A DNA stretch of 64,000 nucleotides from Agreia pratensis (GCF_900177685.1 NZ_FXAY01000002.1:796307-860306), one strand, 5' to 3'; shown: positions 1 to 9,156, numbered from the stretch's first letter. Numbers and translations: made by a program. Notes: generated by a model not told the origin, from the letters alone.

Positions 1-574
1 TGCTCACGGCGAGCTTCTGATAGTCGCGCAACGCCCAGCCGTCTTCGTGGAGAGCGATCTCGTGAGGAGTGCCCGGCGTGTATCCGGCTCGATCGTCGGC
101 CGGCCAGCCGAGCTTGGTCAGTTCTTGCTTTAGCTGGCCGCGTGCCCACGGGGCAACCGCGTATGTGTCGGGTGAGCGTCGCTCGACGAGCAGTGGCGCG
201 ATCTTCTTGCCGGATGCGATCTGGCTGAGCACCGCGGAATCGGTGGCGCGCAGCAGGAGACCGCCCTCGTCGTCGCGCTCGATGATGAGACGCCCGTACC
301 GTGCAACGGTCTCTTCGATGTCGATCGAGACGGCCTGGGGAATAGGGAACTTCGAGTAGCGCTCGAGGGTTCCGAGGATCTCGGCTGCCTCGTGGCCCGC
401 CGCTCTGGCGTTCCACAGCCCCAACCGCGTGATGCGGTAGGTGTGGATGTGCTCGGGAGCGCGCTCGAGCTCGGCGAACACCGCGAGCTCGTGGCGGGCG
501 CTCTCGGCGTCGGGATGCGCGACCTCGAGAAGGACGGTGCGGTCGCTTTGGACGATCAATGGGCCAGACGGCAT
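1..574 (-). CDS. DNA repair helicase XPB, N-terminal part (runs off the window)
   Basis: Only the first 191 codons are present. The 3' two-thirds lie left of base 1. The translation begins MPSGPLIVQSDRTVLLEV and contains ELERAPEHIHTYRIT, LGLWNARAAGH, KKIAPLL and WALRDYQKLA. These blocks match the N-terminal damage-recognition-like domain and the Q-motif region of actinobacterial XPB helicases (the Rv0861c type), which are ATP-dependent 3'-5' DNA helicases. The catalytic motifs are outside the window. The start is ATG at 574. I see no Shine-Dalgarno, but a TAGACT -10 element ends 8 nt upstream (583-588 on the reverse strand), so the mRNA may be almost leaderless. The adjacent downstream-reading gene is a helicase-associated protein, the usual actinobacterial partner of XPB. 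Family recognition is strong. Function in repair is inferred from the family. Confidence 0.93.
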   Translation of the reverse strand, partial: MPSGPLIVQSDRTVLLEVAHPDAESARHELAVFAELERAPEHIHTYRITRLGLWNARAAGHEAAEILGTLERYSKFPIPQAVSIDIEETVARYGRLIIERDDEGGLLLRATDSAVLSQIASGKKIAPLLVERRSPDTYAVAPWARGQLKQELTKLGWPADDRAGYTPGTPHEIALHEDGWALRDYQKLAVS

Positions 575-633
575 AACGAACGAGTCTACCGGCTGCAGGA
601 CCCGACGTGCCCTTGACGCATGGGGCTTGCGTG

Positions 634-2418
634 TTACGGGGCGGGAGCTACGGCGGTGATGTTGCGCAGCGGAAGCGTGCGCTCCACTCCGGCCTTTTCG
701 TCGATCGCCCGGAGTCGGCCGGCCGCCAGAGACAGGGGAGTGACGAGGAAGACCACGGTCTTGTCGTCGGGCATGCCCACGCTGACCGCGAGGGGACTCT
801 TGGCCTTGATGGCGACGTCGAGCTGGCGAGCAATCCACGCCTCGGGCGCGTCATCGACGGCATGCGCGGATTCGCGCAGCCGAGCGACGAGATCGACGAA
901 GGGGCGCGGCTTGGGGGCAGGTGCCTTCTGCCACGTGCGGGCGCGCACCGGCGCGAAGGTGGCTCCGGATGCTTGTTCGGCCACGATGGGATACCTCGCG
1001 TCGGAGATCATCCAGAACAGCGTCTCGAAAGGGAACCGGCTCGTGAGTCTGTCGCCGCCGTCGTGCTCGAGGCCGAGGGAGGCGAGGCCATGGTCGACCG
1101 CAAGGGTGCTGAGCAGGGCGTCGTCGTCGCTGCGCACGTAACTTCCGATGCCGCGGAGTTCGTCTTCGGGGCTCGCCGCTCCCGCCCGCAACCTGCCGTA
1201 GCGCGAGCTGGCCTCGGTGACCAGGTATTCGACGGGCTGGGGAACGCCGGTGAGCGACACCGCGCGGAAGAACGCGAGGATGCCCTCGGCCGTCTCGCCC
1301 TCGGCCAGCGCGCGGGTGACGCTCGCGGCTGAGATGCGATAGGTGGATGCGAGACCGCGGCCCTCGATGTCGGCCAGCGTTCGCAGCCGCACGTCGACAT
1401 CCGGAGTCAGCGGCCCCGGAGCGATGACGGTGAGGTCGTGCTGGAGATAGACATTCGACACCTCGGCCGGCAGGAGCGCGGCTGCGACCTCGGAGAGGGG
1501 CTCGGTGGTGTTGTCGAGGAGTGCTCGAGCCGCGGCGCCGGGGTAGCCGTTTGCCGTGATGCCGAGATATTCGGCACTGTCGAGCACGAACGCGACACGT
1601 CGACGGAGCGGTTCTCCTCCGGCGGGATAGAGGTAGGCGATGGTGCGCTGGGCGTCGTCGCCCCAGGGGCGGCGACTGCGGGAGCGCAGAACCTCGCCGA
1701 TGTCGTGGGCGAGAGCGTCGAGCCACGATGTCGCGAGGGCGATCCACCTCTCGGCAGAACCCTTCAGCAGCCAGGGCAGGGCGTCGTCGGTCGCCGTCCA
1801 GAGAAGATCGTCGAGGGTCACGAGGCCTGCTCGGCGAGCGATGCGCAGCAGGGCATCGAGGTCATTGGGCTCGATGCCCAAAGAGGCGAGCAGCCTCTTC
1901 GCATCGGGCGCGGCGACGCCTCCCTTAGCGAGTTCTCTCACGGGAGTCGCTCGGAGTTCGTGCAGCAGTTCAGCGATGCCCGCCGTCGCGGTGAACGCGC
2001 GCTCGGCGGCCATCCGGTCGCTTGTGTCGCGCTGAGGTGCGAGGTCGGTGTCTTCTGGAGCCGGCTCGTCGGCAAGCTGCTCAGGCGACGGAAGACCGCG
2101 GGACGGCCACGACTCGAGAACGCGGGTGACAGCATCCAGGGCCCGGCCCGGCGTCTGACCATCGGTCAGAAAGAGGCGAGCGGCCGGCTCGAGGTCGGCC
2201 GGCACGGCCGCAGACGACGGATGCGCGAGGGCCGCGAGAGTGCGGCGGGGGAGTGTGGCGAGTGCGGTGTCGATGGAGGCCGAGTCGAGGAGCCGGTCGG
2301 CGAGGTCGAAGAAGTCTTTGATGCCGCGGGCATCATTCAGGCGCTGGGAAACGAGCGCGACGAGTGCGTCGTCTTCCAGGAGCTGGAGTCGACCGGCGAG
2401 AGCGAGAGTGTCGCTCAT
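634..2418 (-). CDS. Helicase-associated (XPB/Ssl2 partner) domain protein, 594 aa
   Basis: A large, mostly helical protein beginning MSDTLALAGRLQLLEDDALV. It contains SSRYGRLRAGAAS, and a C-terminal end with TPLSLAAGRLRAIDEKAG. It matches the actinobacterial helicase C-terminal/associated protein encoded next to xpb (Rv0862c type), whose biochemical role is not established. I chose ATG 2418 over the upstream in-frame ATG at 2532. ATG 2418 overlaps the TGA of the preceding membrane-protein gene by four bases (ATGA), implying translational coupling, and the upstream extension is low-complexity and lies over that gene. The gene runs toward xpb with a 59-base gap. No Walker motifs are visible, so it is not itself an ATPase. 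A role as an XPB cofactor is inferred from conserved neighbourhood only. Confidence 0.85.
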   Translation of the reverse strand: MSDTLALAGRLQLLEDDALVALVSQRLNDARGIKDFFDLADRLLDSASIDTALATLPRRTLAALAHPSSAAVPADLEPAARLFLTDGQTPGRALDAVTRVLESWPSRGLPSPEQLADEPAPEDTDLAPQRDTSDRMAAERAFTATAGIAELLHELRATPVRELAKGGVAAPDAKRLLASLGIEPNDLDALLRIARRAGLVTLDDLLWTATDDALPWLLKGSAERWIALATSWLDALAHDIGEVLRSRSRRPWGDDAQRTIAYLYPAGGEPLRRRVAFVLDSAEYLGITANGYPGAAARALLDNTTEPLSEVAAALLPAEVSNVYLQHDLTVIAPGPLTPDVDVRLRTLADIEGRGLASTYRISAASVTRALAEGETAEGILAFFRAVSLTGVPQPVEYLVTEASSRYGRLRAGAASPEDELRGIGSYVRSDDDALLSTLAVDHGLASLGLEHDGGDRLTSRFPFETLFWMISDARYPIVAEQASGATFAPVRARTWQKAPAPKPRPFVDLVARLRESAHAVDDAPEAWIARQLDVAIKAKSPLAVSVGMPDDKTVVFLVTPLSLAAGRLRAIDEKAGVERTLPLRNITAVAPAP

Positions 2419-2684
2419 CGAGGCTTCGGTGCCTCCTTGGCACGGCGGCGAAGATTCATGAACAGCAGCACGAGAATGAGCACCAATCCGATGGGGAGCC
2501 CGATCAACGGGAAGATCACCACGATGGGCCACACGCCCTGCGACAACGCCTCGCCGCGTACTCCCGCCAACGATGCGATGAGGAACGACGCGAAACAGAG
2601 CAGCGACGCCCCGATGATGCCGGCGATCATGAAGGCCAGGATGCGCTCGCTCGAGCGAATAGGCGGTGTCTCGTTGTCTGTCAC
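2415..2684 (-). CDS. Small two-TM membrane protein, 89 aa
   Basis: The product starts MTDNETPPIRSSERILAF and has two clear hydrophobic segments, about residues 15-42 and 52-76, followed by a basic tail (NLRRRAKEAPK). The topology is probably N-in/C-in. No catalytic motif is visible and I do not recognise a function. Similar small proteins next to xpb in actinobacteria are carried as hypothetical or mis-named ABC-transporter proteins. The start is GTG 2684. A TATCCT -10 element (2692-2697, reverse strand) ends 7 nt upstream, suggesting a leaderless transcript, although a GGAGG also lies too close to the GTG to be a normal ribosome site. Its stop overlaps the start of the helicase-associated gene, so this is the first gene of that operon. 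Confidence 0.75.
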   Translation of the reverse strand: MTDNETPPIRSSERILAFMIAGIIGASLLCFASFLIASLAGVRGEALSQGVWPIVVIFPLIGLPIGLVLILVLLFMNLRRRAKEAPKPR

Positions 2685-2777
2685 ACCTCCAAGGATACGG
2701 TCTCCGCGCAGGCCGGTTAGGCTATCGTGTGCCCGCCAGCCACGTGGCGGTCAGTATTCACACGAGGAGATCCGCGA

Positions 2778-3158
2778 ATGCCTACCGGCAAGGTCAAGTT
2801 CTACGACGACGAGAAGGGCTTCGGCTTCATCAGCTCCGATGACGGCTCAGAGGTGTTCCTGCACGCGTCAGCCCTGCCCGCAGGTACGACGGTCAAGGCG
2901 GGCACCAAGCTCGAATTCGGCATCGCCGACGGCAAGAGGGGTGCGCAGGCGCTCTCGGTGCGCGTGCTCGAAGCGCCGCCCAGCCTCGTGAAGCTCAGCC
3001 GCAAGCCGGCCGACGACATGGCGATCATCGTCGAAGACCTGGTCAAGGTGCTCGACGGCATCGGAACGAACCTCAAGCGGGGCCGCTACCCCGACACGGC
3101 GCACAGCCGCAAGATCGCTGCGCTGCTGCGCAAGGTCGCCGACGAATTGGACGCGTAG
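2778..3158 (+). CDS. Cold-shock domain protein with C-terminal extension, 126 aa
   Basis: The N-terminal ~67 residues form a cold-shock domain that binds single-stranded RNA/DNA: GKVKFYDDEKGFGFISS holds RNP1 (KGFGFI) and VFLHASAL holds RNP2. Classic CspA proteins stop near residue 67. This one continues for ~60 residues with a helical tail (PADDMAIIVEDLVKVLDGI, RKIAALLRKVADELDA), a form common in actinobacteria at this locus (CspB-type beside DUF3027). The start is ATG 2778, with GAGGAG at 2764-2769. The in-frame start at 2727 lacks a ribosome site. The gene is divergent from the xpb-side operon and is followed after 6 nt by the DUF3027 gene, so the two are probably co-transcribed. An RNA-chaperone role is inferred. 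Confidence 0.92.
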   Translation: MPTGKVKFYDDEKGFGFISSDDGSEVFLHASALPAGTTVKAGTKLEFGIADGKRGAQALSVRVLEAPPSLVKLSRKPADDMAIIVEDLVKVLDGIGTNLKRGRYPDTAHSRKIAALLRKVADELDA

Positions 3159-3164
3159 ACACCG

Positions 3165-3884
3165 GTGCAGCACTCCGACCCGACCCCCGAGGAGTCGTCT
3201 GACGACCAGGTCGAGGGCGAGACCGTAGAGACGACGCGCGTGTTCGAGGCCGACCCTGTTCTTCTGGCGGCCGTCGATCAGGCGCGTGCGGCGCTTCTCG
3301 AGATCACTCCCGCGTCGACCATCGGCGCGGTCGTCGGGCACACCGCCCACGACGAGCACGTGCTCAGCCTGCATTTCGCCTCGCTGATGCCCGGTTACCC
3401 CGATTGGCACTGGACAGCGACGCTCTCGCGGATCGACGCCGACAGTGAGCCCGCGGTGCTCGAGACCGAACTGCTGCCGGGTGAGAACTCCGTTCTAGCG
3501 CCCGAGTGGACGCCGTGGTCGGATCGCCTCAAGGACTACAAGCTCGCTCAAGAGCACGCCGCTGCGCTCGCGGTGGACGACGATGAAGACGATGTCGATG
3601 ACGACTCCGACGACGACTCCGACGACGATCTCGATGACGACGAGCTCGACCTCGACGACCATATTCTCGACGACGACGTGCTCGACGACGCCGTTCACGA
3701 GCACGCCGAGGCGGCTGTGCTCGACGCGTCTGTTCTGGTTCGCGGCGACGAAGCGCCCGCCCCGGCAAAGGCCGAGCAGACGGTCGATGTCGACGAAGAG
3801 GGCCTCACGGTCGTCGAACTCGACGACGCCGCGCCCCGCTCAAGCGTCTACTACGACGAAGACGCTCCCGAAGACCTGCGCTGA
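3165..3884 (+). CDS. DUF3027 family protein with Asp-rich tail, 239 aa
   Basis: The N-terminal ~130 residues match the actinobacterial DUF3027 family: VLLAAVDQARAALLEI, SLHFASLMPGYPDWHW, VLETELLPGENSVLAPEW and TPWSDRLKDYK. The function is unknown. Residues ~138-175 form an extreme acidic tract dominated by Asp (repeats of DDDSDDD type), and the rest of the C-terminus (~176-239) is acidic and probably disordered. GTG 3165 is the start, 6 nt after the cold-shock gene stop, so translation is likely coupled. The context (cold-shock protein upstream, serC convergent downstream) matches the order known in other actinobacteria. The acidic tail could bind basic partners such as ribosomal proteins or mimic nucleic acid, but that is only inference. 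Confidence 0.88.
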   Translation: MQHSDPTPEESSDDQVEGETVETTRVFEADPVLLAAVDQARAALLEITPASTIGAVVGHTAHDEHVLSLHFASLMPGYPDWHWTATLSRIDADSEPAVLETELLPGENSVLAPEWTPWSDRLKDYKLAQEHAAALAVDDDEDDVDDDSDDDSDDDLDDDELDLDDHILDDDVLDDAVHEHAEAAVLDASVLVRGDEAPAPAKAEQTVDVDEEGLTVVELDDAAPRSSVYYDEDAPEDLR

Positions 3885-3893
3885 TCAGCGGCA

Positions 3894-3919
3894 CCGCTCC
3901 CTGAGCGAGTCGAAGGGCG
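3894..3919 (+). repeat. Copy 1 of the CCCTGAGC..GTCGAAGGG interspersed repeat
   Basis: A 26-base element with core CTCCCTGAGCGAGTCGAAGG, directly after the DUF3027 stop. The same element recurs at 63583-63608 and, on the minus strand, inside fbiC at 31057-31082. I recognise the CCCTGAGC-TGTCGAAGGG core as a common interspersed motif in actinobacterial intergenic DNA. Its function is unknown. Confidence 0.75.
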
Positions 3920-3940
3920 ATTTCGGCGAGCTAGAACTGA

Positions 3941-4003
3941 AACGGGCGGAGATCTGACTATCCGAGGCGCTATTCGCGTCGGATGTGCGATTCTCCGCCC
4001 GTT
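3941..4003. terminator. Bidirectional terminator-like inverted repeat between DUF3027 and serC
   Basis: AACGGGCGGAGA (3941-3952) is perfectly complementary to TCTCCGCCCGTT (3992-4003). A second nested pair, ATCCGA (3960-3965) and TCGGAT (3979-3984), lies in the loop. It sits between two convergent genes, so it can terminate both transcripts. There is no long T-run, as is usual in actinobacteria. Confidence 0.7.
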
Positions 4004-4021
4004 CTCTGTGCTCCGGGCTGC

Positions 4022-4068
4022 GCTGGTCGAGTAGCGCAGGCCGCCCGCGGCCGTAGCGTATCGAGACC
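4022..4068. repeat. REP-like palindromic element, copy 1
   Basis: It begins GCTGGTCGAGTAG and ends TATCGAGACC, with a GC-rich palindromic centre (GGCCGCCCGCGGCC). The same arrangement occurs at 10026-10073 and, inverted, inside a coding region at 29446-29482. It is probably a dispersed intergenic palindrome of the REP type, here close to the serC 3' end. Confidence 0.75.
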
Positions 4069-4087
4069 GCCGCTTGGGCGCGCTGCG

Positions 4088-5245
<1,158 letters not shown>

Positions 5246-5288
5246 TTATGGTGGAGGCGTACGTGCGCAACTTCCTAAGGAGTGATCG

Positions 5289-5981
5289 TTGGCCGATCTC
5301 ATTGACACAACGGAGATGTACCTCCGCACGATCCTCGAACTGGAGGAGGAGAACATCATTCCGCTGCGCGCACGCATCTCTGAGCGCCTCGGACACTCCG
5401 GCCCCACCGTCTCCCAGACGGTCGGTCGCATGGAGCGCGACGGCCTGGTCGTCGTGTCGGGCGATCGCCACCTCGAACTCACGGGCACGGGCCGCACCAA
5501 GGCCGTGCACGTTATGCGCAAGCACCGCCTCGCAGAGCGTCTGCTCAGCGACGTCATCGGGCTCGACTGGGAGTACGTGCACGAAGAGGCATGCCGCTGG
5601 GAGCATGTCATGAGCGAGCAGGTCGAGCGCCGCATCATCGAGATGCTCGACCACCCCACGGAGTCTCCGTACGGCAACCCGATCCCCGGACTCGACGAGT
5701 TCGGTGACGCCGCGGCGGTGCCCTTCACTCGTGGAGTCGTGAATCTGCTCACCCTCGTTCACGGAGCCGTCGGTCCGCAGACCAAGGTCATCCGACGCCT
5801 GGGCGAGCCCGCGCAGGTCGATCCGGAGCTGTTGCTGCAGCTCAAGCAGTTCGGCGTCGTTCCGGGTAACACGGCCGCGTTCTCGCAGGTCGGCTCGTAC
5901 ATTCTGGTCGAGGTCGAGGGCTTCGCCGAGGGCCTCGAGCTTCCCAACGAAGTGGCGGGGCACATCTTCGTCGGCATATGA
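5289..5981 (+). CDS. ideR: Iron-dependent transcriptional repressor (DtxR/IdeR family)
   Basis: A Fe(II)-activated repressor of iron-uptake genes. 230 aa, three domains: winged HTH (1-73), dimerisation and metal-binding (74-140), and an SH3-like domain (about 150-230). The metal ligands of DtxR are conserved at the same residue numbers: Met10, Cys102, Glu105 and His106 for the primary site, and His79, Glu83 and His98 for the ancillary site. The recognition helix region reads HSGPTVSQTVGRMERDG. The start is TTG 5289, supported by AAGGAG at 5277-5282. The gene is divergent from serC and monocistronic. A weak IdeR-box-like sequence occurs at 9192-9210, discussed as a finding. Identification is firm. 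Confidence 0.95.
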   Translation: MADLIDTTEMYLRTILELEEENIIPLRARISERLGHSGPTVSQTVGRMERDGLVVVSGDRHLELTGTGRTKAVHVMRKHRLAERLLSDVIGLDWEYVHEEACRWEHVMSEQVERRIIEMLDHPTESPYGNPIPGLDEFGDAAAVPFTRGVVNLLTLVHGAVGPQTKVIRRLGEPAQVDPELLLQLKQFGVVPGNTAAFSQVGSYILVEVEGFAEGLELPNEVAGHIFVGI

Positions 5982-6040
5982 TTCACCGGCCCCGATCCTG
6001 GCCGTGCGCTGGTGGCGCACTGTCAGCTAACCGTGCCAGA

Positions 6041-6069
6041 GTGACAGAGGGGTCAGATTCGCATACCCT
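6041..6069 (+). promoter_or_regulatory. Promoter GTGACA-N17-TACCCT for the M15-like protein
   Basis: The -35 is GTGACA (6041-6046), the spacer is 17 bases, and the -10 is TACCCT (6064-6069, TANNNT type). It predicts a start near 6076 and a 5' leader of about 137 nt. The arrangement is nearly identical to the promoter at 8001-8029. GTGAC and GTCAG pentamers lie 11 bases apart, as in MtrA-type direct repeats. Confidence 0.55.
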
Positions 6070-6212
6070 CGAACAGTTCCCCCGCTCTTCAGAGCGGCGG
6101 AGCACCGGATCAGGATGCGCCCTCCGACTGTCTCCTGAGCTAACCGGCCCCGTTCTGCGCTCAGACGGTCGGACACGTCTGCCATCAATGGCATCGAAGG
6201 ATACTCAGCCCC

Positions 6213-7937
6213 GTGGTCGAACCCACCGAATCGCAGAAGAACGTCGAGCACACTCGACGACGCCGCGATTCACGGTCGGCGCAGCCTGCCACGGCACTGA
6301 GCCGTCGACAGCTACGTGATCGCGAGCAGGCCGAAGCCGAGGCCGAGGCGCAGCACCGGGCCGCCGCTGCGCAGGCCGCCGCCGGGCTGAGCCGCCGAGA
6401 GCGGCGCGAGCGCGAGTACGAGGAGCGATACAGCGAGCGACGCGACGTCGCGGCAACTGCTCCGGATGCCGCGGGCGCCCCTCGCGCGGAGGTTGCAGCG
6501 GAGCCTGTGGTCGCGCCGGAGCCCGAGCCTGCGGTTGAAGCGGAACCTGTCGTCGAGGCGGATCCCGAGCCCGATCCAGCGGTTGAGGCTGTCCTCGTCG
6601 AAGAGCCAGAGCTAGATCCGGCGCCCGCTCCAGTTGCACCGACGTCGAGGCGGGCTCGCCGCGCACGGATAGAGACGCCCGCCGTCGACATCGAGAACAC
6701 CCCTGCCATCGAGGTCGAGAAGACGCCCGTCGTCGAGTCCGAGAAGACGCCCGTCGTCGAAGACGAGCTCGTGGCGGAGCCATCCGTCGAGCCTGCGATC
6801 GATGAGCGGATGCTCGCGGTCGCCAGTCTCGAGACGGTGCCGCTCGAGATCGAACTGGTGGCGCAGCATCCGCTGGTCGAGATCGAGACGGCCGAGCACA
6901 TCGCCGCCGAGACTGTCATGAGCGCCGAGGTCGACTTCGCTGAACATCACGTCGCCGCTGAGCCGACGACGATGAGCACCGAGATCGACATCATCGCGAC
7001 GCATGCAGCTCCCGAAGCGATCTCGGCGCTCGCCACGTCGGGCGACAACACCCCCGTGCGCCCGGTGCCGATCGCATCGCCGCGCATCAAGCGCTCCCTT
7101 CCCGTTGCCGAGCTGCTGTCGTCGTCGAGCGGCACGTTCGTCTCGCACGCGCGGTTTCAGCCGATCAAGCGACGCATTCTCGCGGGCTTCGTCATGATGA
7201 TCGCCGCGCTCTTCGTCGTCTCGATCTCGATTCCCTCGCTCGGGTTCGCGAGCACGTCGGACTTCGCAACCAAGCAGACACCCGGCGACGTCACGGACAG
7301 CCAGAACCTCTCTGTCGGTGAAGGCCCCGCGCTGAACGCCGTGCGCGATGATTTCTACGCCGAGGGTGCCCCCGGCTCGCTGTATTCGACGACGAACAGC
7401 TATGTATCGAAGGAGTCGCAGAAGCTGGCTCAGGAGCTGATGGCTGCCGTCGCAGCGGGCAAGCTCAAGGGTTCGGTGCCCGACCACATTCCCGAGATCC
7501 AGGCACTGGCCGATGGTGTCGTCAAACCCGACTGCGGCATCGACCTGCGCATTCTGCAGGTGATGGTGATCGCCGTGCGCACCTTCGACACCGTGGCCGT
7601 GAGCGATATCAACCGCAAGTGCACCAACCAGATCGAGGGTGCCGGAACAGGGTCGTCGCACTACACCAACGGCGGTGGTCACGCCGTGGACTTCTATCTG
7701 ATCAACGGTGCTTCGCTTCCTGGCGCAGACCCGAACACGATCAAGTTCGCCGAGCTTCTCGACCCGATCATGCCTGCCGGCTCGAACCTGGGTCAGAGCG
7801 AGTGCCGAGCGTCTGCCGGAGTCTCCCTCAACCTGGTGAACTTCAAGGAGTTCCCCGACTCCTGCACCCACATGCACATCGACGTCGGCAGCACGACAGG
7901 AGCGCTGAACGTGAACCTCGACAGGGACTTCAAGTAG
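6213..7937 (+). CDS. Membrane-anchored cell-wall protein with M15-peptidase-like C-terminal domain, 574 aa
   Basis: Three parts. Residues 1-~310 are an acidic, Pro/Glu/Val-rich disordered cytoplasmic region that includes an eight-residue tandem repeat (xEKTPVVE). A basic stretch then leads into one transmembrane helix near residues 328-350 (GFVMMIAALFVVSISIPSLG). Residues ~351-574 are extracytoplasmic. The C-terminal domain has SSHYTNGGGHAVDFYL and CTHMHIDVG, which resemble the SxHxxGxAxD and HxH zinc ligands of M15 D-Ala-D-Ala carboxypeptidases. The spacing is unusual, so catalytic activity is uncertain. GTG 6213 is the likely start. It shares promoter architecture with the NlpC/P60 gene that follows, which suggests co-regulation in peptidoglycan turnover. 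The family assignment is inferred from motifs. Confidence 0.7.
   Translation: MVEPTESQKNVEHTRRRRDSRSAQPATALSRRQLRDREQAEAEAEAQHRAAAAQAAAGLSRRERREREYEERYSERRDVAATAPDAAGAPRAEVAAEPVVAPEPEPAVEAEPVVEADPEPDPAVEAVLVEEPELDPAPAPVAPTSRRARRARIETPAVDIENTPAIEVEKTPVVESEKTPVVEDELVAEPSVEPAIDERMLAVASLETVPLEIELVAQHPLVEIETAEHIAAETVMSAEVDFAEHHVAAEPTTMSTEIDIIATHAAPEAISALATSGDNTPVRPVPIASPRIKRSLPVAELLSSSSGTFVSHARFQPIKRRILAGFVMMIAALFVVSISIPSLGFASTSDFATKQTPGDVTDSQNLSVGEGPALNAVRDDFYAEGAPGSLYSTTNSYVSKESQKLAQELMAAVAAGKLKGSVPDHIPEIQALADGVVKPDCGIDLRILQVMVIAVRTFDTVAVSDINRKCTNQIEGAGTGSSHYTNGGGHAVDFYLINGASLPGADPNTIKFAELLDPIMPAGSNLGQSECRASAGVSLNLVNFKEFPDSCTHMHIDVGSTTGALNVNLDRDFK
6690..6761 (+). repeat. Three tandem 24-bp coding repeats
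   Basis: Units at 6690-6713, 6714-6737 and 6738-6761 encode IENTPAIE, VEKTPVVE and SEKTPVVE. Units 2 and 3 share an identical 20-base core. They expand the disordered N-terminal region of the M15-like protein. Confidence 0.8.
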
Positions 7938-8000
7938 CCCGTCGCGCTGAGGTTTTTTCATTCCCGCCGTTACCAATCCGTTAAAATTGCTGTCATTTAG

Positions 8001-8029
8001 GTGACAAACAGGTAACGGTCACGTACCAT
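8001..8029 (+). promoter_or_regulatory. Promoter GTGACA-N17-TACCAT with MtrA-like repeats, upstream of the NlpC/P60 gene
   Basis: The -35 is GTGACA (8001-8006), the spacer 17, and the -10 TACCAT (8024-8029). It predicts a start near 8036 and a leader of about 138 nt. GTGAC (8001), GTAAC (8012) and GTACC (8023) recur at exact 11-base intervals, the helical-turn spacing typical of MtrA response-regulator sites. In corynebacteria MtrA controls cell-wall hydrolase genes. Confidence 0.55.
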
Positions 8030-8173
8030 CGGACAGGTCCACACCGCCGAATAATGGCGTCTGGGCCGCGCCGAGACACCTCTTTCCCCGTCTCTCGGAG
8101 CGCACAACCCGCAGACAACTCAGTGGGACGGGACGGCACCCTAGACGCCGCGCGAGGTGCCGGAGGTACAGAC

Positions 8174-9109
8174 TTGACCGAATTTCGTGAGTCGCTGGAC
8201 GCCCCGAACGGCCAGCTCGCCCCGAACAACTCGATCGACAGAGCAGCCGGAGCCAACAGCACAGCGGCGACGACAGGCTCGGAGCGCGATCTCGAGAGCG
8301 ATATCGTTCCCGCTGTTCCGCGACCCATCGCTGTGGTGACCCGCTCTGTCTCGCCGGCGATCGCGGCGCCCCGCGCATCCGCCCCTGTAGCCAAGGCCGC
8401 GCCGACGGCGCCGCCGCGTCGCTTCAAGAAGCCCACCAAGCGCAACGTTGCCGGGGGCGTCGTCATGGCGTTCGCCGTGGGGCTCATCGCGACGATGGCT
8501 CTTCCTGCATACGCGTTCGGCAACGGCAATGCGGCTTTCGATGCGAAGAACTCCACCGATCTTGCCGGCGGCGTGCAGAGCATCACCGTCGACGATGCCA
8601 CTGCTGCCTTGGCTGTGAGCCGCGATGCCTACACCGCTCCCACGAGCGCCGAGCTGCAGGCCGCCCGCGATGCCGCGGCCGCCGCGGTCGCCGCGACAGA
8701 GGCGAGCACGGCATCCGCTTCGAACACCCCCACTGCCGGAACCTTCGCGGTGAACCCGCCCTCTGGCTCCTACAGCGGACAGGCCGTCGTCGACTACGCC
8801 CAGCAGTTCGTCGGTGTCGTTCCCTATAGCGCCGGTGCCACCCCCGAGGCCGGTTTCGGATGCGATGGGCTGACTCAGTATGTGTTCGGCCAGTTCGGCA
8901 TCTACCTGCCGCGCATCGTCGGAAACCAGGCGGCCATGGGCATTCGCGTCTCGCCCGAAGACGCTCAACCCGGTGACCTCGTGGTGTGGCCGATGTACCA
9001 TATCGGCATCTACGACGGCGCCGGCGGAGTGATCGACTCGCCCGACTGGGGCCGAATGGTCGAGCACCGTGCGCTGTGGGGCAGCTACTACTTCGTGCGC
9101 ATCGTCTAG
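8174..9109 (+). CDS. NlpC/P60 family cell-wall hydrolase, 311 aa
   Basis: A predicted gamma-D-Glu-diaminopimelate endopeptidase acting on peptidoglycan. The N-terminal ~95 residues are cytoplasmic and disordered with a basic end (KKPTKRNVAGG). One membrane segment follows (VVMAFAVGLIATMALPAYAFG), then an Ala-rich linker. The NlpC/P60 domain is at about 200-311: GQAVVDYAQQFVGVVPY, GFGCDGLTQYVFGQFG (Cys nucleophile), DLVVWPMYHIGIYDG (catalytic His) and GVIDSPDWG. The nucleophile context is Cys-Asp-Gly rather than the usual Cys-Ser-Gly, and the third polar position appears to be Asp. The start is TTG 8174, with GGAGG at 8162-8166. The ATG at 8054 is in frame but lies in the leader. A strong hairpin at 9157-9192 ends the unit. 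Confidence 0.88.
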   Translation: MTEFRESLDAPNGQLAPNNSIDRAAGANSTAATTGSERDLESDIVPAVPRPIAVVTRSVSPAIAAPRASAPVAKAAPTAPPRRFKKPTKRNVAGGVVMAFAVGLIATMALPAYAFGNGNAAFDAKNSTDLAGGVQSITVDDATAALAVSRDAYTAPTSAELQAARDAAAAAVAATEASTASASNTPTAGTFAVNPPSGSYSGQAVVDYAQQFVGVVPYSAGATPEAGFGCDGLTQYVFGQFGIYLPRIVGNQAAMGIRVSPEDAQPGDLVVWPMYHIGIYDGAGGVIDSPDWGRMVEHRALWGSYYFVRIV

Positions 9110-9156
9110 ACAGAATCGTCGCTGGCCGGTTTGTGAACAATCGGTTACAGCTCACC

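Noticed and set aside
6020..6210. Possible c-di-AMP (ydaO) riboswitch before the M15-like gene, from GTCAGCTAACC and GAGCTAACCGG
   Set aside because: The first motif lies upstream of the predicted promoter, and the other conserved blocks (GGGGUGAAUC-type) are not present. The leader of the neighbouring NlpC/P60 gene also lacks them. A covariance-model search would be decisive.
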